Both the position numbers and the translations under genes were made by a program. The notes under the pieces were generated by a model. That model ran no database searches, had not been told where the DNA came from, and worked only from the letters and a program-made list of their open reading frames with translations. A DNA stretch of 13,804 nt from Euperipatoides rowelli (taxonomy: Eukaryota; Onychophora; Udeonychophora; Euonychophora; Peripatopsidae): assembly GCA_003024985.2 (NCBI GenBank), contig PXIH01S0000062.1. One strand, written 5' to 3'. How positions within the stretch are numbered: position 1 is the stretch's first letter; each line of letters opens with the position of its first letter. Below are positions 1 to 9,353 of the stretch, piece by piece.

Positions 1-1440
1 AAAAAAAAAAAAAAACTAATCCAACAATCGATCGAAAATGAAAAACACTAAACATAAATCATATACAGTACAGAATGAAAGTTACTAAAACAATCTGGTG
101 GCTTGATTCGGAGTTAATTTGAATATATAACAAAGTTTAATTAGGTAAATAAAGTCTTGCATATAAAATTTCATTTAAATCTGATCACAAATAAACAAGT
201 TAAAAATTGATTTTCAATCAAATTTTTTCTTATATGAGCTTGCGTTAGGTTTGTTTACAAAATGGCATAGAGCATTCACGTTAGGGTAGGACAACAACAA
301 AATAGAAATAAAAGCTTTTCTTGTATTTTGAATAATTAAAAGTTTGTTGATAGATTCACAGTAATGAAATTAAGTTGCAAATAAGTTTGCAAACAAATCA
401 GATCAAATTTGACAAAGTTCAAGTAGCAAATAGAAATCTAAATGAATTAACCGGATCTGCTGTGAAATAAAGCATTGGAGCAATGATTCACAGTGTGCGG
501 TCACGTTAATTTTTCTTAATTTTTAAAGACCGTTTCATTACACACGTTTTTAAAGCCCTAGCCTAGACTTACAATACTGAAAAAACATTGCTTTTAAATT
601 TCTCCGTTGGAAGGACAAAAATACACTCTTAAATAAAGTTAGCATAAAAATAGTAAGCTTAACGTAATATGTAAATATTTTATTTACATAATTTGGATAT
701 AAGAAATTAAATCAGATATTCTACATTATATAAATTTGATAAGAATTCCAAAATTTCCGTTTTATTTTTAAATTAATACGAATATTGATTTCTATACTGT
801 TCTAATATTTTTTAAAAATAATTGGAAGAAATGTGAATTATTTAAAATTACAAAAAAAAAAAAAAAAAAAGACTAGGTATTTAAAAATATGGAGTGCAAT
901 GTAAATTTAATTTTATATAATTAACCTTTTTTTAAAAAAAATAAAAGTTGGTTATAGTTGGTTTTTTTTATTAACTTCAGGCAATTTTTTATTGTATGTC
1001 GGGTCCAATATGTAAAAAAAAAAAAATCCCAACAGGTTGAAAATTTCTAAAATGTCTCGACCCAAGTTCGAACCTATTTTTTAAAAAGCTCGAAACCGAT
1101 GTAAACTTAATGAAATTTAAAAAAAAACGATTATTGTGGGTTTTTGTTGGGTGTTCGTCGGGTTTGGTATTTGCAGGACTCTGTTACACATTATTTAATG
1201 TTATTCTGTGTACTTTTATACACTACATATTTAAAATACATAAGATTGTGCAGTCCCATATTTTCAACAGAATATTATCATGAATATTGATCTCGTTTTT
1301 CTTAGCAACACAGTGTTTAACTATTTCCTCATTTCAAGATATTTTGTTCTCTCCAGAAATTTTTGGTATGTAAGACAGAATGGTTTGATCAAACCAACTC
1401 AATCATTTGTGGGACACAGGTTTTGGAGGAAAAAATTTTC
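1..1440. other. AT-rich non-coding stretch
   Basis: No gene is visible here. The window opens in a run of 15 A, and a run of 19 A lies at 852-870; neither is preceded by recognisable pol III A and B boxes that would make it a SINE tail. A slightly GC-richer patch at about 995-1180 carries the word GTCGGGT twice (near 997 and 1156) and a TTCGAA-centred B-box-like word near 1065, without a partner A box. The short open frame starting at 1363 resembles no family I know and has no visible splice or promoter context. Confidence 0.7.
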
Positions 1441-1449
1441 TTCATTTGG

Positions 1450-1471
1450 GCTTTGAATTTTTATTCAAAGC
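1450..1471. repeat. Perfect 9-bp hairpin with TTTT loop
   Basis: Two perfect 9-bp arms, GCTTTGAAT and ATTCAAAGC, are separated by a four-base T loop. No T run or coding end follows that would make it a terminator, and the surroundings give no function. It is a structural observation only. Confidence 0.7.
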
Positions 1472-1844
1472 TTAGACTTCTGGGACTTTGTAAAAAAAAT
1501 ATGTTAAGCAATAGGAATAATAATAATATGTCTATTTCAGTATGCTAATTTGCTCCAGGTATGATACACATTTTTTTTATTGTTATAAAAAAAATAATTT
1601 GAATCCAAAATGATTACACATTATATTATTATTACAAAAAAATATAGCCAAAATTAGTTTAGGAACTATTGATTTTTGGGCATAAAAAACATTTTTTTTT
1701 TGTCTTGTCACATAAGAATTTAAGTCTAAGGAAGCATGACTGAAAGTTTGAAATGCATTCACTTCATAACAGATTTGTGTTCACTGAAAAGAAGTTGTCC
1801 AACTCAAACATTGAGAAATATTTAAGATAAAGACTAAGCTGAAA

Positions 1845-2095
1845 GCATTAGAATTGCTGTGGCTTCAGTAATGGTTAATCTACTAATGGATTAACATATT
1901 GTGATTCAACACACTTTATGTTTGCAAAAAAAAATTGCAAAATACTAATGGATTGACATATTGTAGTTTTCCTCATTTCATCTTTGCATTAAAGAATTGC
2001 TCTGGTTTACTTAATGGTCCAATGGCTATTGGATTGACATAATACGATTCTTGTCATTTTATCTTTGTGATATTGAAGTTCTATGTAAAAAAAAG
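1845..2095 (+). repeat. Degenerate direct-repeat cluster
   Basis: Two segment types alternate. Type A starts GCATTA(AA)GAATTGCT and occurs at about 1845 and 1986. Type B has the core CTAATGGATTGACATATTG, with variants at about 1883, 1945 and 2026. The order is A-B-B-A-B, so this is an old and rearranged tandem repeat rather than a clean array; B-to-B spacing is 62 and then 81 bases. In the first copy GTTAATC (1874-1880) and GATTAAC (1889-1895) form a 7-bp stem. No coding potential is visible. Confidence 0.55.
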
Positions 2096-2492
2096 TCAAA
2101 AATGTAAGAATGGAGATTGATAATATGCAGACATTTTAACAGTAATATAAGGTAAAGCTCAAAGATGATATGCATTGTATCTGTTGTCATTAGGTCATTA
2201 CCTAGTACACTGATCGTAATATATTTATTACAAAAGGACAATATGTACTTATAAGACTATTAGGATTAAGCTCTATGTGAGCAAAATATTGTGAATTTTA
2301 ACAACTGATTGTATCATACATCATATATCGCTTCAACAAATTAAGGAAAATTCAGTGTTGAAAAAAAAATTAAGTTCAAAGTGCAGATAAATCAAATTCT
2401 TGAATTAATTAACCTGACAATTAAATCCGTATGCTTTTCACATAGATTTTCAAGTGTACAGAGAGAACAAGAATCTCTTTTAGAACAGGAAG

Positions 2493-2506
2493 NGGGGGGG
2501 GGGGGG
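2493..2506. repeat. G13 run with ambiguous base
   Basis: An N at 2493 abuts an uninterrupted run of 13 G (2494-2506). The N and the run length are probably sequencing or assembly uncertainty at a hard homopolymer. The stretch before it, from about 2100, is plain AT-rich DNA with no feature I can support. Confidence 0.8.
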
Positions 2507-2616
2507 TGAGTGTCTTTTACATTTCATTCCAATATTTCCAGTACTGTATTCTTTTTGTGAAATACAGAAATGAACTATAAGTGGTAGTAGAGTATACATC
2601 CATTATTTACCCCTAC

Positions 2617-2624
2617 CTTACACT
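2617..2624. repeat. Left target-site duplication CTTACACT
   Basis: The octamer CTTACACT sits directly outside the CAGTG left end of the element that follows and is repeated exactly at the other end. An 8-bp duplication is the hAT superfamily length. Confidence 0.6.
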
Positions 2625-2991
2625 CAGTGTTGGCATGGCCCTGCCGGCAATCGCCATGGGCCCAGGGGGGCCCTTTGAAATTTTTTTTTTTTTTTTAATT
2701 TTATTTAGGTAATTAACGAAAAATAAAAGTTATCATGAAAGCAGGGCCCTCACATTGAAGGGGTGGATGGGTCTGTAGTCCCAGTGCCCCCACTCCTCCC
2801 CCCCATGTTTGAACAAAATACGTAATAAACTATATAGTTATGACCAGAATGATAGGTAAATGGAAACAAAATGGGCCTACAACTAAAAAAAAAAAAGGTT
2901 ATCAAATTTAAAAAAGGCTGGCTACAGCTCTGAGTCAAGGGCCCTTGACCATTCTCAGCCACTGGCCCAAAGGGCAGCCATTCCGACTATG
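2625..2991. mobile_element. Non-autonomous hAT-like element, 367 bp
   Basis: The left end reads CAGTGTTGGCATGG. The right end, read as its reverse complement, begins CATAGTCGGAATGG. Over about 20 bases they agree at roughly three quarters of positions, and both reach a GGGCC word about 30 bases in. The exact octamer CTTACACT flanks both ends. A CAG-type terminus and 8-bp duplications are hAT hallmarks. The interior has T16 at 2681-2696, a short A run near 2885, C-rich DNA near 2785-2804 and several GGGCCC words. It encodes no transposase: the minus-strand open frame at 2750-2962 is low-complexity and unrecognised. The divergence between the ends suggests an old, inactive copy. Superfamily assignment is inference; the boundaries are seen directly. 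Confidence 0.6.
2934..2949. repeat. 16-bp perfect palindrome inside the hAT-like element
   Basis: GTCAAGGGCCCTTGAC equals its own reverse complement. It lies about 43 bases inside the right terminus, where subterminal transposase-binding motifs often occur in hAT elements. That role is only a suggestion. Confidence 0.5.
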
Positions 2992-2999
2992 CTTACACT
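2992..2999. repeat. Right target-site duplication CTTACACT
   Basis: An exact copy of the octamer at 2617-2624 lies immediately outside the right terminus of the hAT-like element. Confidence 0.6.
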
Positions 3000-3160
3000 A
3001 ATTAAGCCATCATACTTAGGGATATGTATGTATAGAGCTATATCATGCCAGTAATGTACCAGCATTAATATTATATAGTCAGTGATACTAAATGAGAAAT
3101 ACAGTAATAGGACAATCGAATCAGTTTTAAGTATCCATTCCCATTTTGCACCTGCTGGAC

Positions 3161-3207
3161 TATTTTATTTATTTATTTATTTTATTTTTTTTTTTGGGGG
3201 GGGGGGG
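3161..3207 (+). repeat. (TTTA)n - T11 - G12 compound tract
   Basis: Several TTTA-type units (about 3161-3184) run into T11 (3185-3195) and then G12 (3196-3207). This compound simple sequence is prone to slippage and length polymorphism. No gene or transposon end is visible on either side. Confidence 0.8.
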
Positions 3208-4783
3208 CAGGGAGAACCTTTCTATTTTCTCCTTTAGTTTGATGGTATTATCTATAAGTATATCAAATCTCAACCTTTATCTGGAATTGAGTTAGACTTT
3301 TTGAGCACAGCAAACATTTTGCTTTATATTATTGACTAAATAAATAAAATATGGTGGAAAACTTAAAAAATTAATTAAAATATTACTATCCTATTTTACA
3401 ATTTTGTTTTGTTTCTTTTTATAGTCTATTACGAGCTTGTTGATAAATTGTATTGTTCCCATTAAAAAGTATTTTTGTCAGCTTTGCGAGCCTACTCTAG
3501 CTTATAATATTAATGTTAGCAAGAATAAATTGAATGTTATTGAAGTGAACGAAATCTAATGAAGACGGTAAAAGAGTTGGCCAGAGCCATGTTTTGTAGT
3601 ATTCTTTGAGTTTATTAGTTTAGGATGAAATGAATTCGTTTCCTTTGATTAGGGAGAACATCAAGTTATTGATCTATTCGGTTATTGTTTTTGTCATTAA
3701 AAGACCGATTCTCCTGGGTATCTTTTAATTCTGCATCAACTCTCATTTCATTTTCACTTTTTTTTTTTATCTTTTAAAATCATAAACTAGCATGATTTCT
3801 TTCCTATGATTAGTTTTATTTTTCTTCTGTTTAATTTATAATTGAATTCTATTTATTGCGTCTAGTTTTAAACAGCTTGTAATTATTTTTATTTTTAAGC
3901 TTTAATTCTTTGTTTAATTTTTTTTAATTTTTTTTTTTTTTTAATATCAAAGGAAAATAGTAAAAGCCAATCAATGGTCTGTCTGGGGTGATAGTACAGA
4001 AAAGATGGGAGATCAATTGAACAAAAGCTTTGTTGTTACCATGACTAGTTTTATTGTTGGCAGGAGGTTGATTATCTGTCATGCTTGAAACAAAACCTCT
4101 GATTTCACGAACAAACAATTCTGCATTAAATTTGTATTTAATATTAAGAATTCCGGTGATAGATATAATAAAAATTAGAGAAATTTTCTAACCCTCCACT
4201 AAGAATTTAGATTTTTGAAAATAAAGCCTCCCGCTCCCTCACTATATAAATAAATAGGTATCCTACCATGCCTGTTTTCTATAGACAAGTTACAGAGTCA
4301 CCAAGTGGCCAATTTGCTCATCTAAGGATGCCTTGTTAATTGCATTATGGGATAGTTTCGGGAACATTATTGATAGAAGATTGAAAGAAAAAAAAAATCA
4401 GTTACTTTAGAGTATAGAGTATAGACATAAAGACATGTTCACTATACAATTAAAATTCTATAAATGCGAAATAATCCAAAATGTTTGAGCTTTTATAAAT
4501 GAAGTAAATTTTGATGTTGATTTATTGGGCCCTTTTGAGATGTAATTTAGGATTAAGCAATTAAAAAAAAATCTTTCTTTATGAACAAAAGAAAGTAAAT
4601 ACACTAGTATGTTAAATCTACATTTATATTGTGTCAAACAATATAAAGTCATTGTTATACTCTTGCCACCTTTGATGGCAGAGATGACATTAGAAAGACA
4701 ATACAAGAAATATGACACAGGTGCACAGATTGCGACCCCTGTTGTAACAGGCCTCTAAGGGATGGTCCCATTAGCAACTAACA
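3208..4783. other. AT-rich non-coding stretch
   Basis: No supported gene is present. The open frames at 3924-4118 and 4458-4718 on the minus strand are rich in F, I, K and L, begin or end in homopolymer runs, and match no known family. A TATATAAATA word lies near 4244 but has no other promoter context. CCTGTT-GT-AACAGG forms a short hairpin at about 4737-4750 in a locally GC-richer patch that leads into the CTCF-like site. Confidence 0.6.
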
Positions 4784-4797
4784 GCTCCCTCTAATGG
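4784..4797 (-). promoter_or_regulatory. CTCF-like motif, minus strand
   Basis: Read on the minus strand, the 14-mer CCATTAGAGGGAGC matches the degenerate animal CTCF core CCASYAGRKGGMRS at 13 of 14 positions; the fourth base is T instead of S. It lies in a small GC-richer island of AT-rich DNA. A single motif match is weak evidence of occupancy, and CTCF must exist in this organism for it to matter. Confidence 0.25.
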
Positions 4798-4960
4798 TTT
4801 GTACTCATAAAGCAGTCTATTTAGATTCTGGATGGATTAATTATTAATATTGATTTATGTCTTTTATCAGATTTCATTTTTGTTCCAAAAAGTGTTTGTT
4901 TTGTAGCCTTTGTTAGATTTTTTTTTCTTCTTTTGATGCTAATATTTGATTTATATTTTA

Positions 4961-4992
4961 CTTAATTAATTAATTAATAATGGTTAATTAAG
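4961..4992. repeat. TTAA-rich inverted repeat
   Basis: CTTAATTAA (4961-4969) is matched by TTAATTAAG (4984-4992), with more TTAA units between them. It is a simple-sequence palindrome. The flanking DNA (4798-5456) is AT-rich, with a C-rich patch near 5103-5120 and no gene. Confidence 0.55.
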
Positions 4993-5456
4993 ATGGTCAT
5001 TTTTATTGATAAAAAAAAAATGACTTTTTTGCTTTTGTTATATAAACTAATGTTACAGGCAAGCTTGAACAGATGACATTTGGACTTACAAAATAAAACC
5101 TGCCCCCCATCCCCATCCTCTAGCCCTTTTATTCTGAAATTTAATGCAGCTCTTTGTCTTTGCCATTTATTGTTTTTTTTTATTATAAAAGTGGTTATTC
5201 CTAAGGGAGGTTGAGATAATACTTTCTCACCTAGTCCTTATTCCTATGGGGTGCATTTAACAGAAAAGATTATTTGTTCATGCGTATAATCTTATACATT
5301 GTAGTTATTATATTTATATTCATATGTGTTTTTTAATTAGAAAGTGTGGTGGAAGCTAGCACGTTTTATGTAATAGTCTACGTATTTTTAATTTATAAAG
5401 ATTTTCATTCCGACATTTCAGTTTGCTATCAAGTTAGGGAAATACGATAATCAAAT

Positions 5457-5472
5457 ACTATGCATGCATAGT
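5457..5472. repeat. 16-bp perfect palindrome
   Basis: ACTATGCATGCATAGT is its own reverse complement and ends exactly where the 79-bp tandem duplication begins. Confidence 0.75.
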
Positions 5473-5630
5473 TAACTACACTCTTGTATGAATAATGCCA
5501 GCCTTTTCTTATTCAAGTACATTTTCAGAGCATGGAGAAAAAGAAAATCCATAACTACACCACCATATGAATAATGCTGGCTTTTTCTTATTCATATACA
5601 TTTTCAGAGCACGAAGAAAGAGGAAATATC
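5473..5630 (+). repeat. 79-bp tandem duplication, two copies
   Basis: Copy 1 (5473-5551) and copy 2 (5552-5630) align without a gap at a fixed offset of 79. Shared blocks include TAACTACAC, ATGAATAATGC, TTTTCTTATTCA and ACATTTTCAGAGCA. In copy 2, ATATGAATAA (5565-5574) and TTATTCATAT (5588-5597) make a perfect 10-bp stem around a 13-base loop. The copy-1 counterpart keeps only TGAATAA/TTATTCA, so either the stem decayed in copy 1 or it was completed in copy 2. No coding potential is visible. Confidence 0.75.
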
Positions 5631-5633
5631 TAT

Positions 5634-5673
5634 AGTGAATTTCCATACAAATGATACTCTGATGAAATTCACT
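5634..5673. repeat. 10-bp stem hairpin
   Basis: AGTGAATTTC (5634-5643) and GAAATTCACT (5664-5673) are perfect inverted arms around a 20-base loop, starting four bases after the tandem duplication ends. Confidence 0.65.
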
Positions 5674-5684
5674 TGCATTAATGT

Positions 5685-5701
5685 ACTTTACAATGTAAAG
5701 T
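5685..5701. repeat. 17-base palindrome
   Basis: ACTTTACAATGTAAAGT is a perfect inverted repeat with a single central A at 5693. It is the fourth inverted repeat in a 245-base interval. Confidence 0.65.
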
Positions 5702-7251
5702 GAGCATTTTCTGGGTCAACTTCGATCAATGTTTTTAAGCCCCAATTTTACTCATTAGCATATTGTTTTAAAATGAAACTGACCAATCAACTTAAGAAAA
5801 TTAGTGAGTTAAACACTATTGTTATCTAAAGTGTAATCGGAAAATTTTGATGCACAAATTTAATTCCGATTCTAAGCTCCGAGTACTCTCATACTTTTTA
5901 AAAATTATGTATGAGCAGAAAGAATGATCGATTCAGATAACATCATTTTTTTATTCGTATTTGTATTTCACCTTCAATCCTTCAGTAAAAAAGTATAGAT
6001 TGGACTGTAAAGAAGAAATCAAATTGCATTCTCCCATTCCAGAATTCAAAAGATTTTATTTTCCTCCAGTCATTTGAAAATGCTAAATAAATAGAAGTGT
6101 TTTTACTATGGTCACTCGATCATGAGATCAGAGGAAAATTTTGCGTCCTCACTTGGACTTAGAAATTTTTTCAAGGGCCAGACTTCCATGATTTTAAAAA
6201 GTATGGTAACAAACCATTTGACTTATGAATCGTAAATTGTAGGTTAAAAGATCACTAAAAATAGTCATCTATTTAGACTATTTAATGAAATTTTTTATTC
6301 ATAATGCAATAAAAGATATAAATAAAGTAAAAACCATAAAAATATGCAATAAATGGGAAATAATAAGCCATTAAAGCCTAGCCTACTATCAGTTTCCACA
6401 CCATGTTATACTAATACAAAACATTAATTATAAAATCTGTCATTGAATTCGCAATTTGCCTATAAAAATGTCTCTATATACAGTAAAATCCTTAGATATG
6501 TAGCACACACACAAAAAAAAAATTCTATAGCGACATCTTTTGATAAAACTTTAAATTTTTTTAAGAGAACCAATATTTAAATGGGAATTTCCTTTTTAAA
6601 ATTTTATACTTTATAAAAGTTGGGTAACAAATTATATCTTAGGGCGCAGATGTTTTGTGCGTTTAGCTAGCATTTTTTAAACTAAATACCACGGTCATTT
6701 AAGACCATTTACATTATTAGTTTGGAAACAAATATAGACCTAGAGAAGTTAGATAGAAAAAAAAAACAACACAGAAGAGATCAAACAGATACAATATCAA
6801 TTCTTTAGTTCATGTATTCCTGCCCAGGTCCTCATCAGTTAGTGCCTGGTCAAGTATAAGAGGACATATCACAGTTGATCAATGTTAAATATGTTGGCTA
6901 TACTGGTCACATTCTAGGCGGATCTGCTTGTAGTACAAACAGTAAATATTACCAATCATTCTCACCTAAACTTAGTATCTCAGGTAGAGGTGTGGTCCTG
7001 AAAGAATAAAGTTGAAGTCTTCTTTCAGTAAAAATTTAGGAATTGAATCACCATATCTAAAAATATTAACCTTATTGGGGTGAAAGCCTTGCTTCTGTTT
7101 GCAAAAATTTGTCTGAAAATGTTATGAAAGGTTTAAAAAAATATTATAAACTAAAATCACATGTCAATTTTTTAGATGAATTATGTCTTTGCCATGAAAA
7201 AAAATGTCACTTTTAAAGTGTATTATTAATAAATGCAATTTTCAACTTTGT
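5702..7251. other. AT-rich non-coding stretch
   Basis: No gene is supported. A 49-codon open frame on the plus strand (about 6860-7009) lies in a slightly GC-richer patch and has plausible amino-acid composition, but it has no start codon and matches no family I recognise. An 8-bp hairpin (AAATAGTC/GACTATTT) lies at 6259-6283. Otherwise the stretch is plain AT-rich sequence with short A and T runs. Confidence 0.6.
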
Positions 7252-7306
7252 CAATTTAGAGAACAGACTAAACAACCAACAAACAATTTAGAGAACAGAC
7301 TAAACA
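7252..7306 (+). repeat. Direct repeat, 23 bp at 32-bp spacing
   Basis: An identical 23-base word containing TTTAGAGAACAGACTAAAC occurs at 7252-7274 and 7284-7306, with nine bases (ACCAACAAA) between. Perfect identity in otherwise unconstrained DNA indicates a recent slippage-type duplication. Confidence 0.8.
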
Positions 7307-8388
7307 TAAATCAAAGCAACATCAGGTGTTTGCTTTGAGTTGTATTTAAGATGATGTAATTGATGATGTAATAAGCCTTTTCTATCATTGTATAAAACTG
7401 AGACTTTTAACACCTTTTTAGATAAAATAAGGAAATTTGATGAATTAAACACACATTTTTTTTGGCAAACTAAAACTAAATTAATATAAAGTACATACAT
7501 AAAGGGATTAATGATTTCAATACAGTAATTTGCTTATAATATTAAACCATGAAATGGAAGCCAAAAAAATCTGATTGAATTAAAAGGACTTTCTCTACGT
7601 GAAAAATTAAAATTTCACATTGAACAATAATTTTCAGAATCACTGTTGACTCAGAGTGACGTTCAACAAATACTTTTTAAACAATTTGCATTAGGCTACC
7701 AGATATTGTTAGGTAATATAGCCACCATCATTGTAGGCTATTAGCGCCATTATTGGCTACTCGTCACTTTTTAGTGTGATAATGTCTTTATTTTATTTTT
7801 ATTTATTATTTATAATGGACAAGTTGAGGAAGGTTTTTGTAAAGGGTTTGGCATTATGTGAGCAGTGGATTTTAACTAAAATGATTACAACCTTTGGATA
7901 TTGATTCATCATTGATCTAAACCTGTTATGGCCAGGGCCTTTGAAATCTCCTACGTAGGCTGATAGATTTGGTTTCTTTTTTTTTTTTAGTAATACCACT
8001 TACTCTGAAGTTGGTTAGCGTTATTTTTTTATTCATTGAACAATGTTGTTCCTGATTGAGTTGGTCTACTCGTATGGGGTTTCATTGTGGTAGGACCCAG
8101 ACCAAGTCTGATCGAGCGCACAAGTGATTTATTCTATGCAAATGTTCAATCATTCATAAATTAATATGGTGATTTGATTAAGAACAAAATTTTGATTAAA
8201 TAGATTTAATCTGGATTGTTTGTGAAAATAGCTGTAATGTGAATTATAATGGAAAAGATAAGGTTTATCATATGTATGCCTTAGTTGGGGTTTACTTATT
8301 CGGATTCAATAACGTTCAAGTTTGTGGGACAGGATGAATAAAAGTTTAAATGACTTATTTTTTTTTTCACTTTTGATTTTTAATTATT
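7307..8388. other. AT-rich non-coding stretch
   Basis: No gene is visible. GATGATGTAAT occurs twice near 7350-7370. The minus-strand open frames at 7300-7500 and 7799-7999 have no recognisable domain. CAGAC-CAA-GTCTG forms a 5-bp hairpin at 8098-8110. Confidence 0.6.
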
Positions 8389-8396
8389 AATTTATG
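8389..8396. repeat. Left target-site duplication AATTTATG
   Basis: The octamer AATTTATG lies directly outside the left end of the 251-bp element and recurs exactly at 8648-8655. Confidence 0.65.
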
Positions 8397-8647
8397 GGTC
8401 GGATTCCGTTATCTGCCCACCAATATGGCTGACAGTAGTAAGTTGAAATTATCTAGATCTGGCGCTCAGCAAAATATTATTTCACCTCTAGATTATCCTA
8501 GGGCTCAAGGTTACGGTAAGGTTAGGACTGTAAAGAAAATATACTAAAATCAGTGAGAAAAAATACTAATTCTACAGCAAATACATTTTAGTTGTTGTGC
8601 GACTACTAACGTTAATTATGTTGGTGGGCAGATAAGAGAGTCTGATC
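8397..8647. mobile_element. MITE, 251 bp, 27-bp TIRs and 8-bp TSD
   Basis: The left end (8397-8423) and the reverse complement of the right end (8621-8647) align without gaps at 22 of 27 positions. The inner 15 bases, TTATCTGCCCACCAA, are identical, and all five mismatches fall in the outer 12. Weaker similarity continues inward to a shared GTAGTA-type word. The exact octamer AATTTATG flanks both ends, flush with the aligned termini, so boundaries and duplications support each other. An 8-bp duplication fits hAT, P or Merlin families. The terminal G(G/A)TC is not the hAT CAG type, so I leave the superfamily open. The interior encodes nothing recognisable. The better conservation of the inner repeat suggests that it is the transposase-binding part (inference). 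Confidence 0.7.
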
Positions 8648-8655
8648 AATTTATG
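8648..8655. repeat. Right target-site duplication AATTTATG
   Basis: An exact copy of 8389-8396, flush with the right terminus of the 251-bp element. Confidence 0.65.
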
Positions 8656-8976
8656 TAATTATTACCCACATCCTTCGGGGATACGGTTTAATAGCTTAAT
8701 CTGTATTATCATCTTATTGTTTAATAATAAACACTAATATAATATACTATTGGCTATTTTTATGCGTGTGTCTAGATTTGCCTTTTTTATTTTATTATAT
8801 TTATTCACTTGGGAAAAACAAGACAAAATTAATAACTAACATAATAAATAGTAATAAATTAGGATTGTTTTATTAATTTCAAAATTGCTCTTTTTTTTAA
8901 TAACATAAAATCCCCAAATGGTTGAAAATGATGATGAAATATCACTATAAATTATTTTATTCAAATAAGATGCTTT

Positions 8977-9030
8977 ATAATTTGCATAGAGATAAAAACT
9001 CAATTAAATAATTTTTATCTATGCTATATT
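8977..9030. repeat. Imperfect long AT-rich inverted repeat
   Basis: GCATAG plus ATAAAAA (8984-8998, with a two-base AG bulge) pairs with TTTTTAT-CTATGC (9012-9024). Imperfect pairing extends outward: ATAATTT on the left against the complement of TATATTAT on the right. It may be a decayed MITE, but the low complexity prevents a clear boundary or target-site duplication. Flanking DNA (8656-8976 and 9031-9302) is AT-rich with no other feature. Confidence 0.4.
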
Positions 9031-9302
9031 ATTTATTTAAATAAATTTATTACTTTTTAATCTGTTTGATTTCCATTCTACATTTTTTATTGGTTCATTT
9101 GTTTGTTTAATACTTTATATGTTTGCTTTTTTTTTATGATTTAATTTGATTTCTAAACCAAATTTTAAAATGTTGAAATGATTTTTTTAAAGAGGTAACT
9201 ATTTTTTTTTAAGATAAATTTAAATTGTATTTCTAATTTCATTCTCTCCTCAGTAATTTTATTCTTAAAAACATAAATAAGTTCCCTTCTCTAGTATCTG
9301 AC

Positions 9303-9342
9303 TTTAAACCTCATTAAAATCATGATTTTAATGAGGTTTAAA
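9303..9342. repeat. Perfect 40-bp palindrome
   Basis: Two 20-base arms meet without a spacer at CATG, centred between 9322 and 9323, and every base pairs. The left arm begins TTTAAACCTCATT and the right arm ends AATGAGGTTTAAA. Perfect spacerless palindromes of this size can extrude as cruciforms and are usually unstable in genomes and clones, so this one is either recent, retained by use, or a fold-back artefact. No target-site duplication is seen at its edges. Confidence 0.9.
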
Positions 9343-9343
9343 A

Positions 9344-9353
9344 CCATATATGG
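9344..9353. promoter_or_regulatory. CArG-box-like site next to the palindrome
   Basis: CCATATATGG fits the SRF/MADS-box consensus CC(A/T)6GG exactly and starts two bases after the 40-bp palindrome. In AT-rich DNA such words arise by chance fairly often, and no gene or promoter is recognisable nearby. Binding is speculation. Confidence 0.25.

Noticed and set aside
852-870. A19 run as a retroposon tail
   Set aside because: No pol III promoter, LINE-like 3' end or target-site duplication is seen on either side.
1040-1085. TTCGAA-centred word like a tRNA/SINE B box, followed by a T run
   Set aside because: No A box lies at the proper distance upstream and no cloverleaf can be drawn.
4458-4718. 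86-codon minus-strand open frame, the longest in the window
   Set aside because: Its amino acids reflect AT-rich sequence (I, K, F, L, S) and include a poly-F stretch from a homopolymer; no motif is recognised.
6780-6860. CTGATGAG word on the minus strand near 6830, suggestive of a hammerhead ribozyme core
   Set aside because: The required GAAA box and the flanking helices are not present in the right places.
6860-7009. Open 49-codon plus-strand segment with protein-like composition
   Set aside because: It lacks a start codon and a strong acceptor; CATATCACAG and TCAG/GTAGAG words nearby are weak. I recognise no family, so it stays unannotated.
7340-7372. GATGATGTAAT pair as a short tandem array
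   Set aside because: Only two short copies; not worth a feature.
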